DNA of 64,000 nt from DAIDKA01 sp036498905. Lineage in GTDB: Bacteria; Pseudomonadota; Gammaproteobacteria; Steroidobacterales; Steroidobacteraceae. Below the pieces are notes generated by a model. The model saw only the letters and a list, made by a program, of their open reading frames with translations, searched no databases and was not told the DNA's origin. The position numbers were made by a program, and so were the translations under genes. The stretch's first letter is position 1. Every line of letters starts with the position of its first letter. Shown here piece by piece: positions 8,743-16,461 of this stretch. Location of the stretch: assembly GCA_036498905.1 (NCBI GenBank), contig DASYER010000122.1:1-64000 (forward strand). Reading direction: 5' to 3'.

Positions 8743-9605
8743 TGCCCGACACGCCGGGGCGTCTGTGCATCGTCAACGCCGATGATTTCGGGTTGCACCC
8801 GGCCGTCAACGAGGCCGTGGAGCGTGCGCACCGGCTGGGAGTGCTGACGGCCACCAGTTTGATGGTCGGCGCCCCGGCCGCGCAGGATGCGGCGCAGCGG
8901 GCGCGCGCACTTCCGCACCTGCGGGTCGGCTTGCATCTGACGCTGTGCGACGGCTCCCCGGTGCTCGCACCCAGGCAGATTCCCGACCTGGTGGATCGCG
9001 ACGGCCGCTTCCACGACAACATGGTGCGGGCCGGGTGGCGTTTCTTTGCCAGCCCGCGCGTTAGAGCACAGCTGGCGGCGGAGATACGCGCCCAGTTCGC
9101 GGCCTTTGCGCGCCTGGGCCTGAGCCTCGATCACCTGGACGCGCACAAGCATTTTCATCTGCACCCCACCGTGCTGTCGCTGGCGCTGCGCATCGGTCGT
9201 GACTTCGGATTGCGCGCGGTGCGCGTACCGGCCGAACCAGCCACCGCGATGACCCGGGTGCTGATGCCCTGGTTCGGCCTGATGCGCTACCAGCTGCGGC
9301 AGTCGGGCATGGACTGCAACGACCAGATCTTCGGCGTTACCGATAGCGGCGCCATGGATGAGAGGCGGCTGTTGCAGATCCTGGCGACGCTTCCGCCGGG
9401 CGTTACCGAAATCTACCTGCATCCCGGCACCCTCTCCGGCACCGCCATTGCGCCCTCCATGGCAGGCTATCGCCACGCCGATGAGCTGCAGGCGCTGCTG
9501 AGCCCGGCGGTCCGCACGGCGCTGTCCGACCCGACCATCCGCCAGGGAGGCTATGCGGATATTGCGCAATTCAGACAGGCCTTTCGGGGCGTCGCCACGC
9601 CATGA
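8742..9605 (+). CDS. hpnK: Hopanoid deacetylase HpnK (YdjC family)
   Basis: HpnK removes the acetyl group from the GlcNAc-hopanoid made by HpnI, leaving a glucosaminyl group. The 287-residue YdjC-like protein carries NADDFGLH near the N terminus (metal-binding Asp at about 14-15). The histidine-rich LDAHKHFHLHP segment and the IYLHPG segment complete the metal site of this deacetylase family. The start is GTG at 8742, sharing its G with the hpnI stop (TAGTG). The 3' end overlaps hpnL by 4 bp. The longer open frame upstream to 8634 lies inside hpnI and is not used. Confidence 0.92.
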   Translation: MPDTPGRLCIVNADDFGLHPAVNEAVERAHRLGVLTATSLMVGAPAAQDAAQRARALPHLRVGLHLTLCDGSPVLAPRQIPDLVDRDGRFHDNMVRAGWRFFASPRVRAQLAAEIRAQFAAFARLGLSLDHLDAHKHFHLHPTVLSLALRIGRDFGLRAVRVPAEPATAMTRVLMPWFGLMRYQLRQSGMDCNDQIFGVTDSGAMDERRLLQILATLPPGVTEIYLHPGTLSGTAIAPSMAGYRHADELQALLSPAVRTALSDPTIRQGGYADIAQFRQAFRGVATP

Positions 9606-10582
9606 AGTGGGTGGTCAGGATGGCGCTGGTTTTCGGCGCGCTGCTGAGCGTCGCACTGGTGCTGCGCGAAGGCCTAGGCCCCATCCTGTCGCTGCTGGGG
9701 GCGGCGGGATGGATACTGCTGTGCCTGGTGCCGCTGCATGCCCTGCCCCTGCTGCTCGATGTCCTCGGCTGGCGCACTTTGTTGCGCGCCATCGGGCTAC
9801 CGGCGCCGCTGCTCGCACCCACTCGCCTGCTGCTCATCGCCAGCGTCCGCGAAGCCGTCAATCGACTGCTGCCGGTGGCCAACATCGGCGGCGAGATCGT
9901 CGGCATTCGCATGCTGTGTCAAGCGGGCGGCGATGCGGCCTGCGTCGCCGCGAGCGTCATCGTCGAGGTGTTGTTGACCATCATCAGTCAGCTGGTGTTT
10001 GCCTGCGCCGGTGTGCTGCTCCTGCTGCACCTGACCGGCAAGCTGGCGCTGGCCACTGATCTTTTCATTGGCCTGGCATTGAGCCTGCCGCTGATCGCCG
10101 GGCTGTATATGCTCGTACACCGCGGGTCGATCTTCGCGCGGCTGCTGCGCACCGTCGAGAGCATGCTGGATCTGCCGGCCCATATGCGAGGGCTGCTCGG
10201 CCAGGCCGTCGCACTGGATGCGAAGCTCCATGACCTGCTCGGACGCACCGCCGCGCTGCTCGCCACGATCGGCTGGCAGTTGGCCGGCTTCGTGGCCGGG
10301 GCGATCGAGACCTGGCTGGCGCTGCGCTGGCTGCAGCACCCGGTCGGATTCGGTGCGGCGCTGGCGTTGGAAAGCCTGACGCAGGCCATCCGCCATTTTA
10401 TATTTGTCGTACCGGCGGGACTTGGGGTCCAGGAGGCCGGACTCGTCGGATTTGGTTATCTTCTGGGCCTGGGGAATGACACCAGCATCGCGCTGTCGCT
10501 GGCGAAGCGCATGCGCGAGATCCTGTTTGGTGTCCCGGCCCTCGCTTATTGGGGTACGAGGCATGTCGGCAGCAGCACTTGA
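9602..10582 (+). CDS. hpnL: Hopanoid-associated membrane protein HpnL (UPF0104/flippase-like)
   Basis: This 326-residue integral membrane protein belongs to the lysylphosphatidylglycerol-synthase transmembrane/YbhN family, the same fold as the N-terminal half of MprF. Several long hydrophobic segments are visible (about 8-55, 110-165 and 215-300). The conserved motifs NRLLPVANIGGEIVG and VPAGLGVQEAGL are present. HpnL is found in hopanoid clusters, but its biochemical role is not established; a lipid-translocation role is an inference from the fold. It overlaps hpnK by 4 bp and the downstream diiron gene by 20 bp, so all four genes are probably co-translated. Confidence 0.88.
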   Translation: MKWVVRMALVFGALLSVALVLREGLGPILSLLGAAGWILLCLVPLHALPLLLDVLGWRTLLRAIGLPAPLLAPTRLLLIASVREAVNRLLPVANIGGEIVGIRMLCQAGGDAACVAASVIVEVLLTIISQLVFACAGVLLLLHLTGKLALATDLFIGLALSLPLIAGLYMLVHRGSIFARLLRTVESMLDLPAHMRGLLGQAVALDAKLHDLLGRTAALLATIGWQLAGFVAGAIETWLALRWLQHPVGFGAALALESLTQAIRHFIFVVPAGLGVQEAGLVGFGYLLGLGNDTSIALSLAKRMREILFGVPALAYWGTRHVGSST

Positions 10583-11435
10583 AATTGGCTCATTGGCACA
10601 CCGTGAACTGCTCGCGGGATTTTTCATGGACAGCTACGTGGACTACGTTCCCGAGCAGGTTCAATGGCCGCTGTTGAGCGCCGAGTCACGACAGCGTCTC
10701 GTGACACTGCCGTTCTGGCAGGAGGCCGTGGCCACCGAAAACGTCACCTCCAACACGGTCGCCGCCGCTGCCGTACTGGAGGCGGATCCGGGGTTGCGCA
10801 AGGCGATCGAGCTGCAGGGATTTGAGGAGGGGCGGCACGCACGGCTGCTGCGGGCCCTGACCGTGCACTACGACATCCCGGTCGACACTCCGCCGCGGTA
10901 CGAACCACACGATCTCGAACACGACTTCCTGTTCGCCGGATTCGGCGAATGCTTTGACTCCTTCTTTGCCTTCGGCCTGTTCGCGCTGGCCCGCGAGTCG
11001 GGGTTCTTCGAGCCCAAACTGATCGAAGTGTTTGAGCCGGTGGTCCAGGAAGAGGCGCGGCACATCCTGTTCTTCGTCAACTGGGTCAAGTACCGGCGCT
11101 CGCAGCTGCCCTGGTGGCGCCGGCCGGCCTTCTCGATGCGCTGCGCCTGGATCATTCTCAAACAGGTGTGGAGTCGGGTGAAAACGGCGCGCACGCTGGG
11201 GGGCTCCCCGGACGCAGCTCCCAAACGCCCCGTCACCGGTGGTGCCGATGACGACAATTTCACCCTCAGTGCCCACCACGATCTTGGCGAGGACGTGACG
11301 TTGCACAAGCTCTTGGGCCTGTGCCTGCGGGAGAACGCGGCCCGCCTGGCACCCTATGACGCGCGGCTGCTGCGGCCGCGGCTGGTGCCGGCGCTCGCCG
11401 GCTTCATGTACCGGGCGCTGCCCAAGCGCATCTGA
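10563..11435 (+). CDS. Ferritin-like diiron-carboxylate protein in the hopanoid operon
   Basis: This 290-residue protein of unassigned function shows the complete ligand set of a diiron oxidase or oxygenase: Glu60, Glu89xxHis92, Glu129 and Glu164xxHis167. The helix spacing fits a four-helix ferritin-like bundle. The two ExxH motifs sit in EEGRH and EEARH. The protein appears soluble except for a hydrophobic stretch near 186-200. The start ATG at 10563 overlaps hpnL by 20 bp, so it belongs to the hpnI-hpnK-hpnL operon. HpnJ, a radical SAM enzyme often found with these genes, is absent. An oxygen-dependent hopanoid-tailoring role is plausible but inferred from context; iron storage or a scaffold role is also possible. 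Confidence 0.85.
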   Translation: MSAAALEIGSLAHRELLAGFFMDSYVDYVPEQVQWPLLSAESRQRLVTLPFWQEAVATENVTSNTVAAAAVLEADPGLRKAIELQGFEEGRHARLLRALTVHYDIPVDTPPRYEPHDLEHDFLFAGFGECFDSFFAFGLFALARESGFFEPKLIEVFEPVVQEEARHILFFVNWVKYRRSQLPWWRRPAFSMRCAWIILKQVWSRVKTARTLGGSPDAAPKRPVTGGADDDNFTLSAHHDLGEDVTLHKLLGLCLRENAARLAPYDARLLRPRLVPALAGFMYRALPKRI

Positions 11436-11442
11436 GGGCTGC

Positions 11443-12438
11443 TCAGCTCTTCAGGTAGCCGGCATCGCGGAACCAATTGACCGCGTCCTGAAAAGCACTG
11501 GCCGGGTCGCGCCAGGAATAGCCCAACTCGCGTACCGCCTTGGCGCTGGAGAAGTACATGCGCTTGCGCGCCATGCGCACGCCCTCCACCGTGATGCGGG
11601 TGCTGCCGCCGCTCAGGCGCGCGAAGGACTGGGCCACGTAGGCTATCGGCAGCACCACGCCGTGGGGCAGCCGGATCCGCGGGGGCGGACGTCCGGTTAT
11701 GCGGGCCACCTGGGTCAGGATTTCCTTCAGTGTCAGATCGGCGCCGCCGAGAATGTAGCGCTCGCCGTGCCGGCCGCGTTCCAGCGCCAGCAGATGGCCG
11801 CGGGCGATGTCATCGACGTGCGCAATGTTCAGTCCGGTATCGACATAGGCGGGAGTGCGGCCCGCGGCGGCGTCCAGCACGATCTGTCCGGTGGGCGTGG
11901 GCTTCACATCGCACGGGCCGACCGGTGTCGAGGGATTGACGATCACCACCCAGCGGTTGGCGCCGCCGGCCCATTGCTGCACGACCTGCTCCGCGAGGAA
12001 TTTGGAGCGCTTGTAGTGGCCGATCATGTCAGGCAGCGTCGCGACACAGCTTTCATCGGCGATCGTGCCATCCCCCACCAGGCGCAGCGTGGCGACGCTG
12101 CTGGTGTAGACAATCTTGTGGACGCCCGCGCGCTCGGCAGCCTGCAACAGGCCACGCGTACCCTCGACATTGATGGCGTACAGGTCATCCGGCTGCGGCG
12201 CCCACAGGCGATAGTCCGCGGCGACATGGAACAGGGCTTCGCACCCCTCGAGCGCGCCGCCGTAGGAGCTGGCATCGCGCAGATCTCCTGTCACCATTTC
12301 AATCGGCAGCCCGACGAGATTGCGAAGGTCTGAGGTGGTCCGGGTGAGTCCGCGCAGCTGCCAGCCCGATGCCACCAGCGCCCGCGCGACCGCAGCGCCG
12401 ACGAATCCGGTCGCGCCGGTGATGAAGGCGCGCTTCAT
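11443..12438 (-). CDS. hpnA: Hopanoid-associated sugar epimerase HpnA
   Basis: HpnA is an extended short-chain dehydrogenase/reductase of 331 residues. The NAD(P)-binding motif TGATGFVG lies at residues 7-14. The catalytic Tyr142 and Lys146 form YxxxK, and HVAADYRLWAP is a stretch typical of the HpnA family. Its exact reaction in hopanoid side-chain maturation is not established. It is the last gene of the minus-strand operon squalene synthase-shc-hpnG-hpnA and overlaps hpnG by 4 bp (ATGA). It converges on the diiron gene, with only seven bases between the two stops. Confidence 0.92.
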   Translation of the reverse strand: MKRAFITGATGFVGAAVARALVASGWQLRGLTRTTSDLRNLVGLPIEMVTGDLRDASSYGGALEGCEALFHVAADYRLWAPQPDDLYAINVEGTRGLLQAAERAGVHKIVYTSSVATLRLVGDGTIADESCVATLPDMIGHYKRSKFLAEQVVQQWAGGANRWVVIVNPSTPVGPCDVKPTPTGQIVLDAAAGRTPAYVDTGLNIAHVDDIARGHLLALERGRHGERYILGGADLTLKEILTQVARITGRPPPRIRLPHGVVLPIAYVAQSFARLSGGSTRITVEGVRMARKRMYFSSAKAVRELGYSWRDPASAFQDAVNWFRDAGYLKS

Positions 12439-13127
12439 GGCCCCAGGCCCTGCCGACCGAGGTGCCGCAGTGAAGCCATGGCCGCGCGGTAGCGCCGCGC
12501 CAGCCGCAGCAGTGCGAACAGGTCCGCCGGACTGCGCAGCAGGCCTGACAGCAGACGCGTAGGGTGCACTGCACCGCGTGAGTCCGTGGCCAGGGTGATG
12601 CTGGGCGGCAGGTTGTCCACAGCCGTATCAACCACCACGCGTGCGACGGCGAACTCAATCTGCTCGCGCATGGCGACACTGCCGATGGCAAAACTTTCCA
12701 GATCCACCGCATAGGCATGGGTGCGCGCCCAGGCCTCGGACTTGGACGCGGAAGTCATCAGGGGCTGCTCGAGACTCAACAAAGTGCCGCCCTGAGGACC
12801 AACGCCGGCACCGGCGCGCGCGGCGAGCCGTTCACGCCATGCCGCGCAGGTGCGGTGTACCGCACCGGTGTCATCGGTGACGGCATCCGGCAGCAGCATT
12901 GTTCCCGCGCGCAGAGCCGGATCCAGCGCCCCCGCCAGACCAAAGCTCAGAAGGTTGCGGGCGCCCGCGGCAACCAGCGCCGCAGCGGCGCGTGTCGCGG
13001 CCTGCGCACCCATGCCGCTGACGATGAGCAGACTGCCGTCACGCAGCGTGTTGATGGCGTGGGGGTCCGCCGGCCCAAGGGTGCGCGCCTCGGCCGTCAG
13101 GGCCGCGACGATCCCCGTGACACTCAC
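12435..13127 (-). CDS. hpnG: Adenosylhopane nucleosidase/phosphorylase HpnG
   Basis: HpnG releases adenine from adenosylhopane to give ribosylhopane, the step after HpnH. The 230-residue protein belongs to the nucleoside phosphorylase/MTA-SAH nucleosidase superfamily. It has an N-terminal GIVAALTAEARTL segment, a central glycine-rich LSFGLAGALDP, and VDLESFAI, the purine/ribose-contact region. The GTG at 13127 overlaps the shc stop as GTGA and is preferred over an upstream extension to 13259 that lies inside shc. The next gene, hpnA, overlaps by 4 bp. Confidence 0.9.
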   Translation of the reverse strand: MSVTGIVAALTAEARTLGPADPHAINTLRDGSLLIVSGMGAQAATRAAAALVAAGARNLLSFGLAGALDPALRAGTMLLPDAVTDDTGAVHRTCAAWRERLAARAGAGVGPQGGTLLSLEQPLMTSASKSEAWARTHAYAVDLESFAIGSVAMREQIEFAVARVVVDTAVDNLPPSITLATDSRGAVHPTRLLSGLLRSPADLFALLRLARRYRAAMASLRHLGRQGLGP

Positions 13128-15118
13128 TTCGGGTGGCTGGACCCTGCGCGGTTGCGATAGGCCGCCAGCGCCCACAGCGGAAAATAAGCGCAGTAGCCGT
13201 GATACTTGAGATAGAACACACGCGGAAAGCCCGGGGCCGTGAAACGCGGATCGGTCCACAGACCGCTCTTCTGCTGTGCGCGCTGCAGGTAGCGGACACC
13301 GAGGCGAACCACCGGCGACTCCACTTCACCCGCCGCCAGCAGACCCAACAATGCCCAGGCCGTCTGAAACGGGGCACTGGCCGCGGGGCCGCCGGCCTGC
13401 TTGCGGTCATGGTAGCTGCTGTTCAGTTCACCCCAGCCACCGTCCGCATTTTGCTTCGATGCCAGCCAGTTCACGGCACGGCGCACGGCCGGATCATCGT
13501 GGGGAACTCCGGCCTGCTCCAGCGCGATCAGCACCGACCAGGTGCCATAGATATAGTTCGTGCCCCAGCGGCCGAACCAGGCGCCATCCGGATCCTGCTC
13601 ATCCCGCAAGTACGCGAGCGCCCGCTGCAGCGCGGGCACATCCTGCGGACGCCCGACCTTCGCCAGGGCGGTCACGACGCGCGCCGTCACATCGCTGGTC
13701 GGCGGATCCAGCAAGGCGCCATGGTCCGCAAAAGGAATCTCATTCAACACGTAGTGCGTGTTGTCCGCATCAAAGGCGGCGAAGCCGCCATTGCGGCTCT
13801 GCAGACCCACCAGCCAGTCCAGCGCCCGGGCGATGCTGGTCGAATACCTGTGCGCATCGCGTGCCTGATGCATCGACCAGGCAACCACCGCGGTGTCATC
13901 CAGATCCGGATAGTGCGTGTTCGTGAACTGGAAGGCCCAGCCACCCCCGCGCACGGCGGGCTTTTGCGCCTGCCAGTCCTGCGGGTTATCCAACAGCTGC
14001 TCCGGAACCAGCCAGTCGAGCGCACGCTCGGCGGCGGCATGCGCTTCGGGTTGGCCGGCCTCCTGCATCGCCAGTGCTGCCAGCGCCGAATCCCACACCG
14101 GTGAGACGCAGGGCTGGCAGTAGGCCTCGTTCGGCGCGACGACCAGCAGTTTCTCGATCGCGCGCTTGGCCGTGACGCGGCGCGGATCATCCTCCGGCAC
14201 GCCCATCAGCACCAGCACTTCCAGGGCATTGACCATAGCCGGGAAGATCGCGCCCAGCCCGCCCTCGCCGTTCAGGCGCTCGAGCACCCACTCATGCGCC
14301 TTGCGCATCGCGCGCGCCCGCATGGCGCGCGGAATCAGCGGATCAATGGCCCGGCCCATGCGGTCCAGCGCCATGAAGAAGCGGTTCGTAAAGCCACCGC
14401 GGGCGAAGTAATGGCGCTCCTCCCATGGCGGCGTCGTGAACAGTTCGCGGATCTCGACGCCGAACGGATTGCGCGCCAGCGGCTTCTTCGTACACAGCAC
14501 GAACAACGGCACCATCACCGTGCGTGACCAGTACGAGACCTTGTCGAGGTGGAACGGAAACCACTTCGGCAGCAGCATGATTTCGACCGGAATATAGGGC
14601 ACGCCGCGCCAGGGCAGCTGCCCGAACAGTGCCAGTGCGATGCGGGTGAAGACATTGGCCCGTGCTGCACCGCCGCGCGCCAGGACGGCCGCGCGGGCCC
14701 GCGCCATATGGGGCGCCGCGACATCATCGCCGGCGAGCTTCAGGGCGTAGTACACCTTGATGGTACAACTCAGATCGAGTTCGCCGCCCGGGAACAGCGG
14801 CCAGCCGCCGTGATCGGCCTGGTGGCGGCGCAGGTAAACCGCAAGCTTCTCCTGCAGCACCGTATCGATCTCGTCCAGCAAGTGCATCATCATGATGTAC
14901 TCGGCCGGGATCGTGCAGTCGGCCTCCAGCTCGAACAGCCAGAAGCCCTGCGCGCTCTGCAGTCCGATGAGGGCATCGCGTGCCGCCGCGATCGAACGTT
15001 CGAGCGCCTCGCCGCTCGAAAAATCCGGCAGCAGACTGACGCTGGCCGCCGCGCCTGGGCGCGCGCCGAGGTCACGCACCGGGCGCGCATCACGAATTGA
15101 CGAAGGTCCTGCGGTCAC
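13124..15118 (-). CDS. shc: Squalene-hopene cyclase
   Basis: This 664-residue class II triterpene cyclase folds squalene into hopene and diplopterol at the membrane. The catalytic acid motif DLDD is at 405-408. Several QW-type repeats (QxxxGxW) can be seen, including QSAQGFW, KQNADGGW and QDPDGAW. The length fits the usual 630-720. It overlaps the upstream squalene synthase and the downstream hpnG by 4 bp each, so substrate supply, cyclisation and side-chain processing are translated from one message. It is also called hpnF in hopanoid nomenclature. Confidence 0.97.
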   Translation of the reverse strand: MTAGPSSIRDARPVRDLGARPGAAASVSLLPDFSSGEALERSIAAARDALIGLQSAQGFWLFELEADCTIPAEYIMMMHLLDEIDTVLQEKLAVYLRRHQADHGGWPLFPGGELDLSCTIKVYYALKLAGDDVAAPHMARARAAVLARGGAARANVFTRIALALFGQLPWRGVPYIPVEIMLLPKWFPFHLDKVSYWSRTVMVPLFVLCTKKPLARNPFGVEIRELFTTPPWEERHYFARGGFTNRFFMALDRMGRAIDPLIPRAMRARAMRKAHEWVLERLNGEGGLGAIFPAMVNALEVLVLMGVPEDDPRRVTAKRAIEKLLVVAPNEAYCQPCVSPVWDSALAALAMQEAGQPEAHAAAERALDWLVPEQLLDNPQDWQAQKPAVRGGGWAFQFTNTHYPDLDDTAVVAWSMHQARDAHRYSTSIARALDWLVGLQSRNGGFAAFDADNTHYVLNEIPFADHGALLDPPTSDVTARVVTALAKVGRPQDVPALQRALAYLRDEQDPDGAWFGRWGTNYIYGTWSVLIALEQAGVPHDDPAVRRAVNWLASKQNADGGWGELNSSYHDRKQAGGPAASAPFQTAWALLGLLAAGEVESPVVRLGVRYLQRAQQKSGLWTDPRFTAPGFPRVFYLKYHGYCAYFPLWALAAYRNRAGSSHPK

Positions 15119-16320
15119 TGCACGGTACCCCGATCAGGTTGGCGCATCAGACCAACTTCTTCGGCACCACCGCGCACACTGATCCGCCGGGTGCGGTGAT
15201 ACGCGCTGGCGGCATGCTCAGCGCCCTCGCTCCCCTGCATCTGAATCTTGCGCGGCTGCCAATCCGCTTCGAGGCTCGCCAGCGGCAAGCCTGATGCCGC
15301 GCGATTGAACAGGAATCGCAGCAGGCCATTGTGGCGCGTCGCGGCATTGCTGAGCGCGAGCGTCACGGCGACGGTACGACGTGACACCTTGACCTGCGCC
15401 CCGCGGGTGAAGCCCGGATTGGCGGCGATGCGCTTGAGGGTGAGCACGGCCAGGCCGATGGCCCATAGGCAGAAGCGTCGGATCCCGACTTCGCGCGCGG
15501 GAATCAGCAAGGTGAACTCCAGCGCATTGCGCAGATGCGCGTGCGCCAATCCCACCAGCTCGTGCATACCGGCGGCAAAACCACTGCCGCCGGTCTCGGC
15601 GCTCAGGTGCGAGAGGTCAACCCCGTGGCGCGAAAACACCTCCTGGGGCAGCCAGCAGGCACCGCGACTGCGATCCTCCCACACGTCCTTGAGGATATTG
15701 GTCATCTGCAGGCCCTGGGCAAAAGACGGGGCGAGGCGTGACAGTTGCGCGCGGTGCTGCTCGATGTCGGTCGAGTGGCTGCAGAAAAGTTCGGTCAGCA
15801 TTTCCCCGACCACGCCGGCCACGTAGTAGCAATAGCTGTCCAGGTCAGCGACCGTATCCAGGCCGCGCACGCTGGCGGTGCGCTGGAACTGATGCATGCC
15901 ATGGCACATCGTATCCACGCAGCGTCGGATGGCGGCCTGTTGCCGCAGCGGCAGCTGGCGGGTGACCCGGATCACGCGCGGCAGATTCATGACCAGTTCG
16001 CGTTCGGCCGGCAACGTCCACTCGGAGAGCTTCTCGGCCAGCTCCGACCCCAGCAGCTGAGCATCATCCACGCCCGCCACGGCATCCGAGAAACGCTCCA
16101 TGTACAGCAGCGTATCGGGGGGCGCGATCTGTGGCTCATCCTCGATGGTATCGGCGACCCGGCACAGCAGATAGGCGTTGGTCACCGACCGGCACAGGTC
16201 CGGCGGCAACTGCGGAATGGTCAATGCAAAGGTGCGCGAGACAGAGGGGAGGATCTGATCCTGGTAATCCTCATCGGAATGGCCCGGATTGGCGGGCTTG
16301 GTCTGTCGGGCCATCATCAT
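15115..16320 (-). CDS. Squalene synthase, single-enzyme type (squalene/phytoene synthase family)
   Basis: This 401-residue prenyl head-to-head synthase should make squalene from two farnesyl diphosphates. The first Asp-rich motif DTIEDE is at 57-62 and the second, with Asp212 and Asp216 in DVWEDRSRG, at about 212-220. YCYYVAGVVGEML (163-175) resembles the YCxYVAG signature of one-step squalene synthases. No HpnC, HpnD or HpnE gene is in the locus, which supports a single NADPH-using enzyme. The start may be any of three tandem ATGs at 16320-16312, and no strong ribosome-binding site is visible. It heads the operon continuing with shc, hpnG and hpnA. A phytoene-type product is the alternative, unlikely given the shc partner. 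Confidence 0.88.
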   Translation of the reverse strand: MMMARQTKPANPGHSDEDYQDQILPSVSRTFALTIPQLPPDLCRSVTNAYLLCRVADTIEDEPQIAPPDTLLYMERFSDAVAGVDDAQLLGSELAEKLSEWTLPAERELVMNLPRVIRVTRQLPLRQQAAIRRCVDTMCHGMHQFQRTASVRGLDTVADLDSYCYYVAGVVGEMLTELFCSHSTDIEQHRAQLSRLAPSFAQGLQMTNILKDVWEDRSRGACWLPQEVFSRHGVDLSHLSAETGGSGFAAGMHELVGLAHAHLRNALEFTLLIPAREVGIRRFCLWAIGLAVLTLKRIAANPGFTRGAQVKVSRRTVAVTLALSNAATRHNGLLRFLFNRAASGLPLASLEADWQPRKIQMQGSEGAEHAASAYHRTRRISVRGGAEEVGLMRQPDRGTVQ

Positions 16321-16410
16321 AGCTGTGCAGTTCTTAAGCGAGGCTGTCGCCTGGGGGGCTGCGGTTTGGGGTGTCTGCCCGCTAGGCTACTGGTTTCAAC
16401 TAACTTTGCC

Positions 16411-16461
16411 AAACCACGGCCCCGTGGCGGGGCGGTGGCCGATTCCCGCCTCTAATCGGCC
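16411..16461 (-). terminator. Tandem hairpins after parC
   Basis: Two inverted repeats follow the parC stop on the minus strand. GGCCGATT/AATCGGCC (16437-16461, 8-bp stem) includes the stop codon region. CCACGG/CCGTGG (16414-16427) is followed by TTT on the minus strand. They could end parC transcription before the squalene synthase gene 131 bp away. The T tract is short, so this is tentative. Confidence 0.4.

Noticed and set aside
8379..9569. A 396-codon minus-strand frame opposite hpnI and hpnK
   Set aside because: Both plus-strand genes have strong family motifs; the antisense frame has none.
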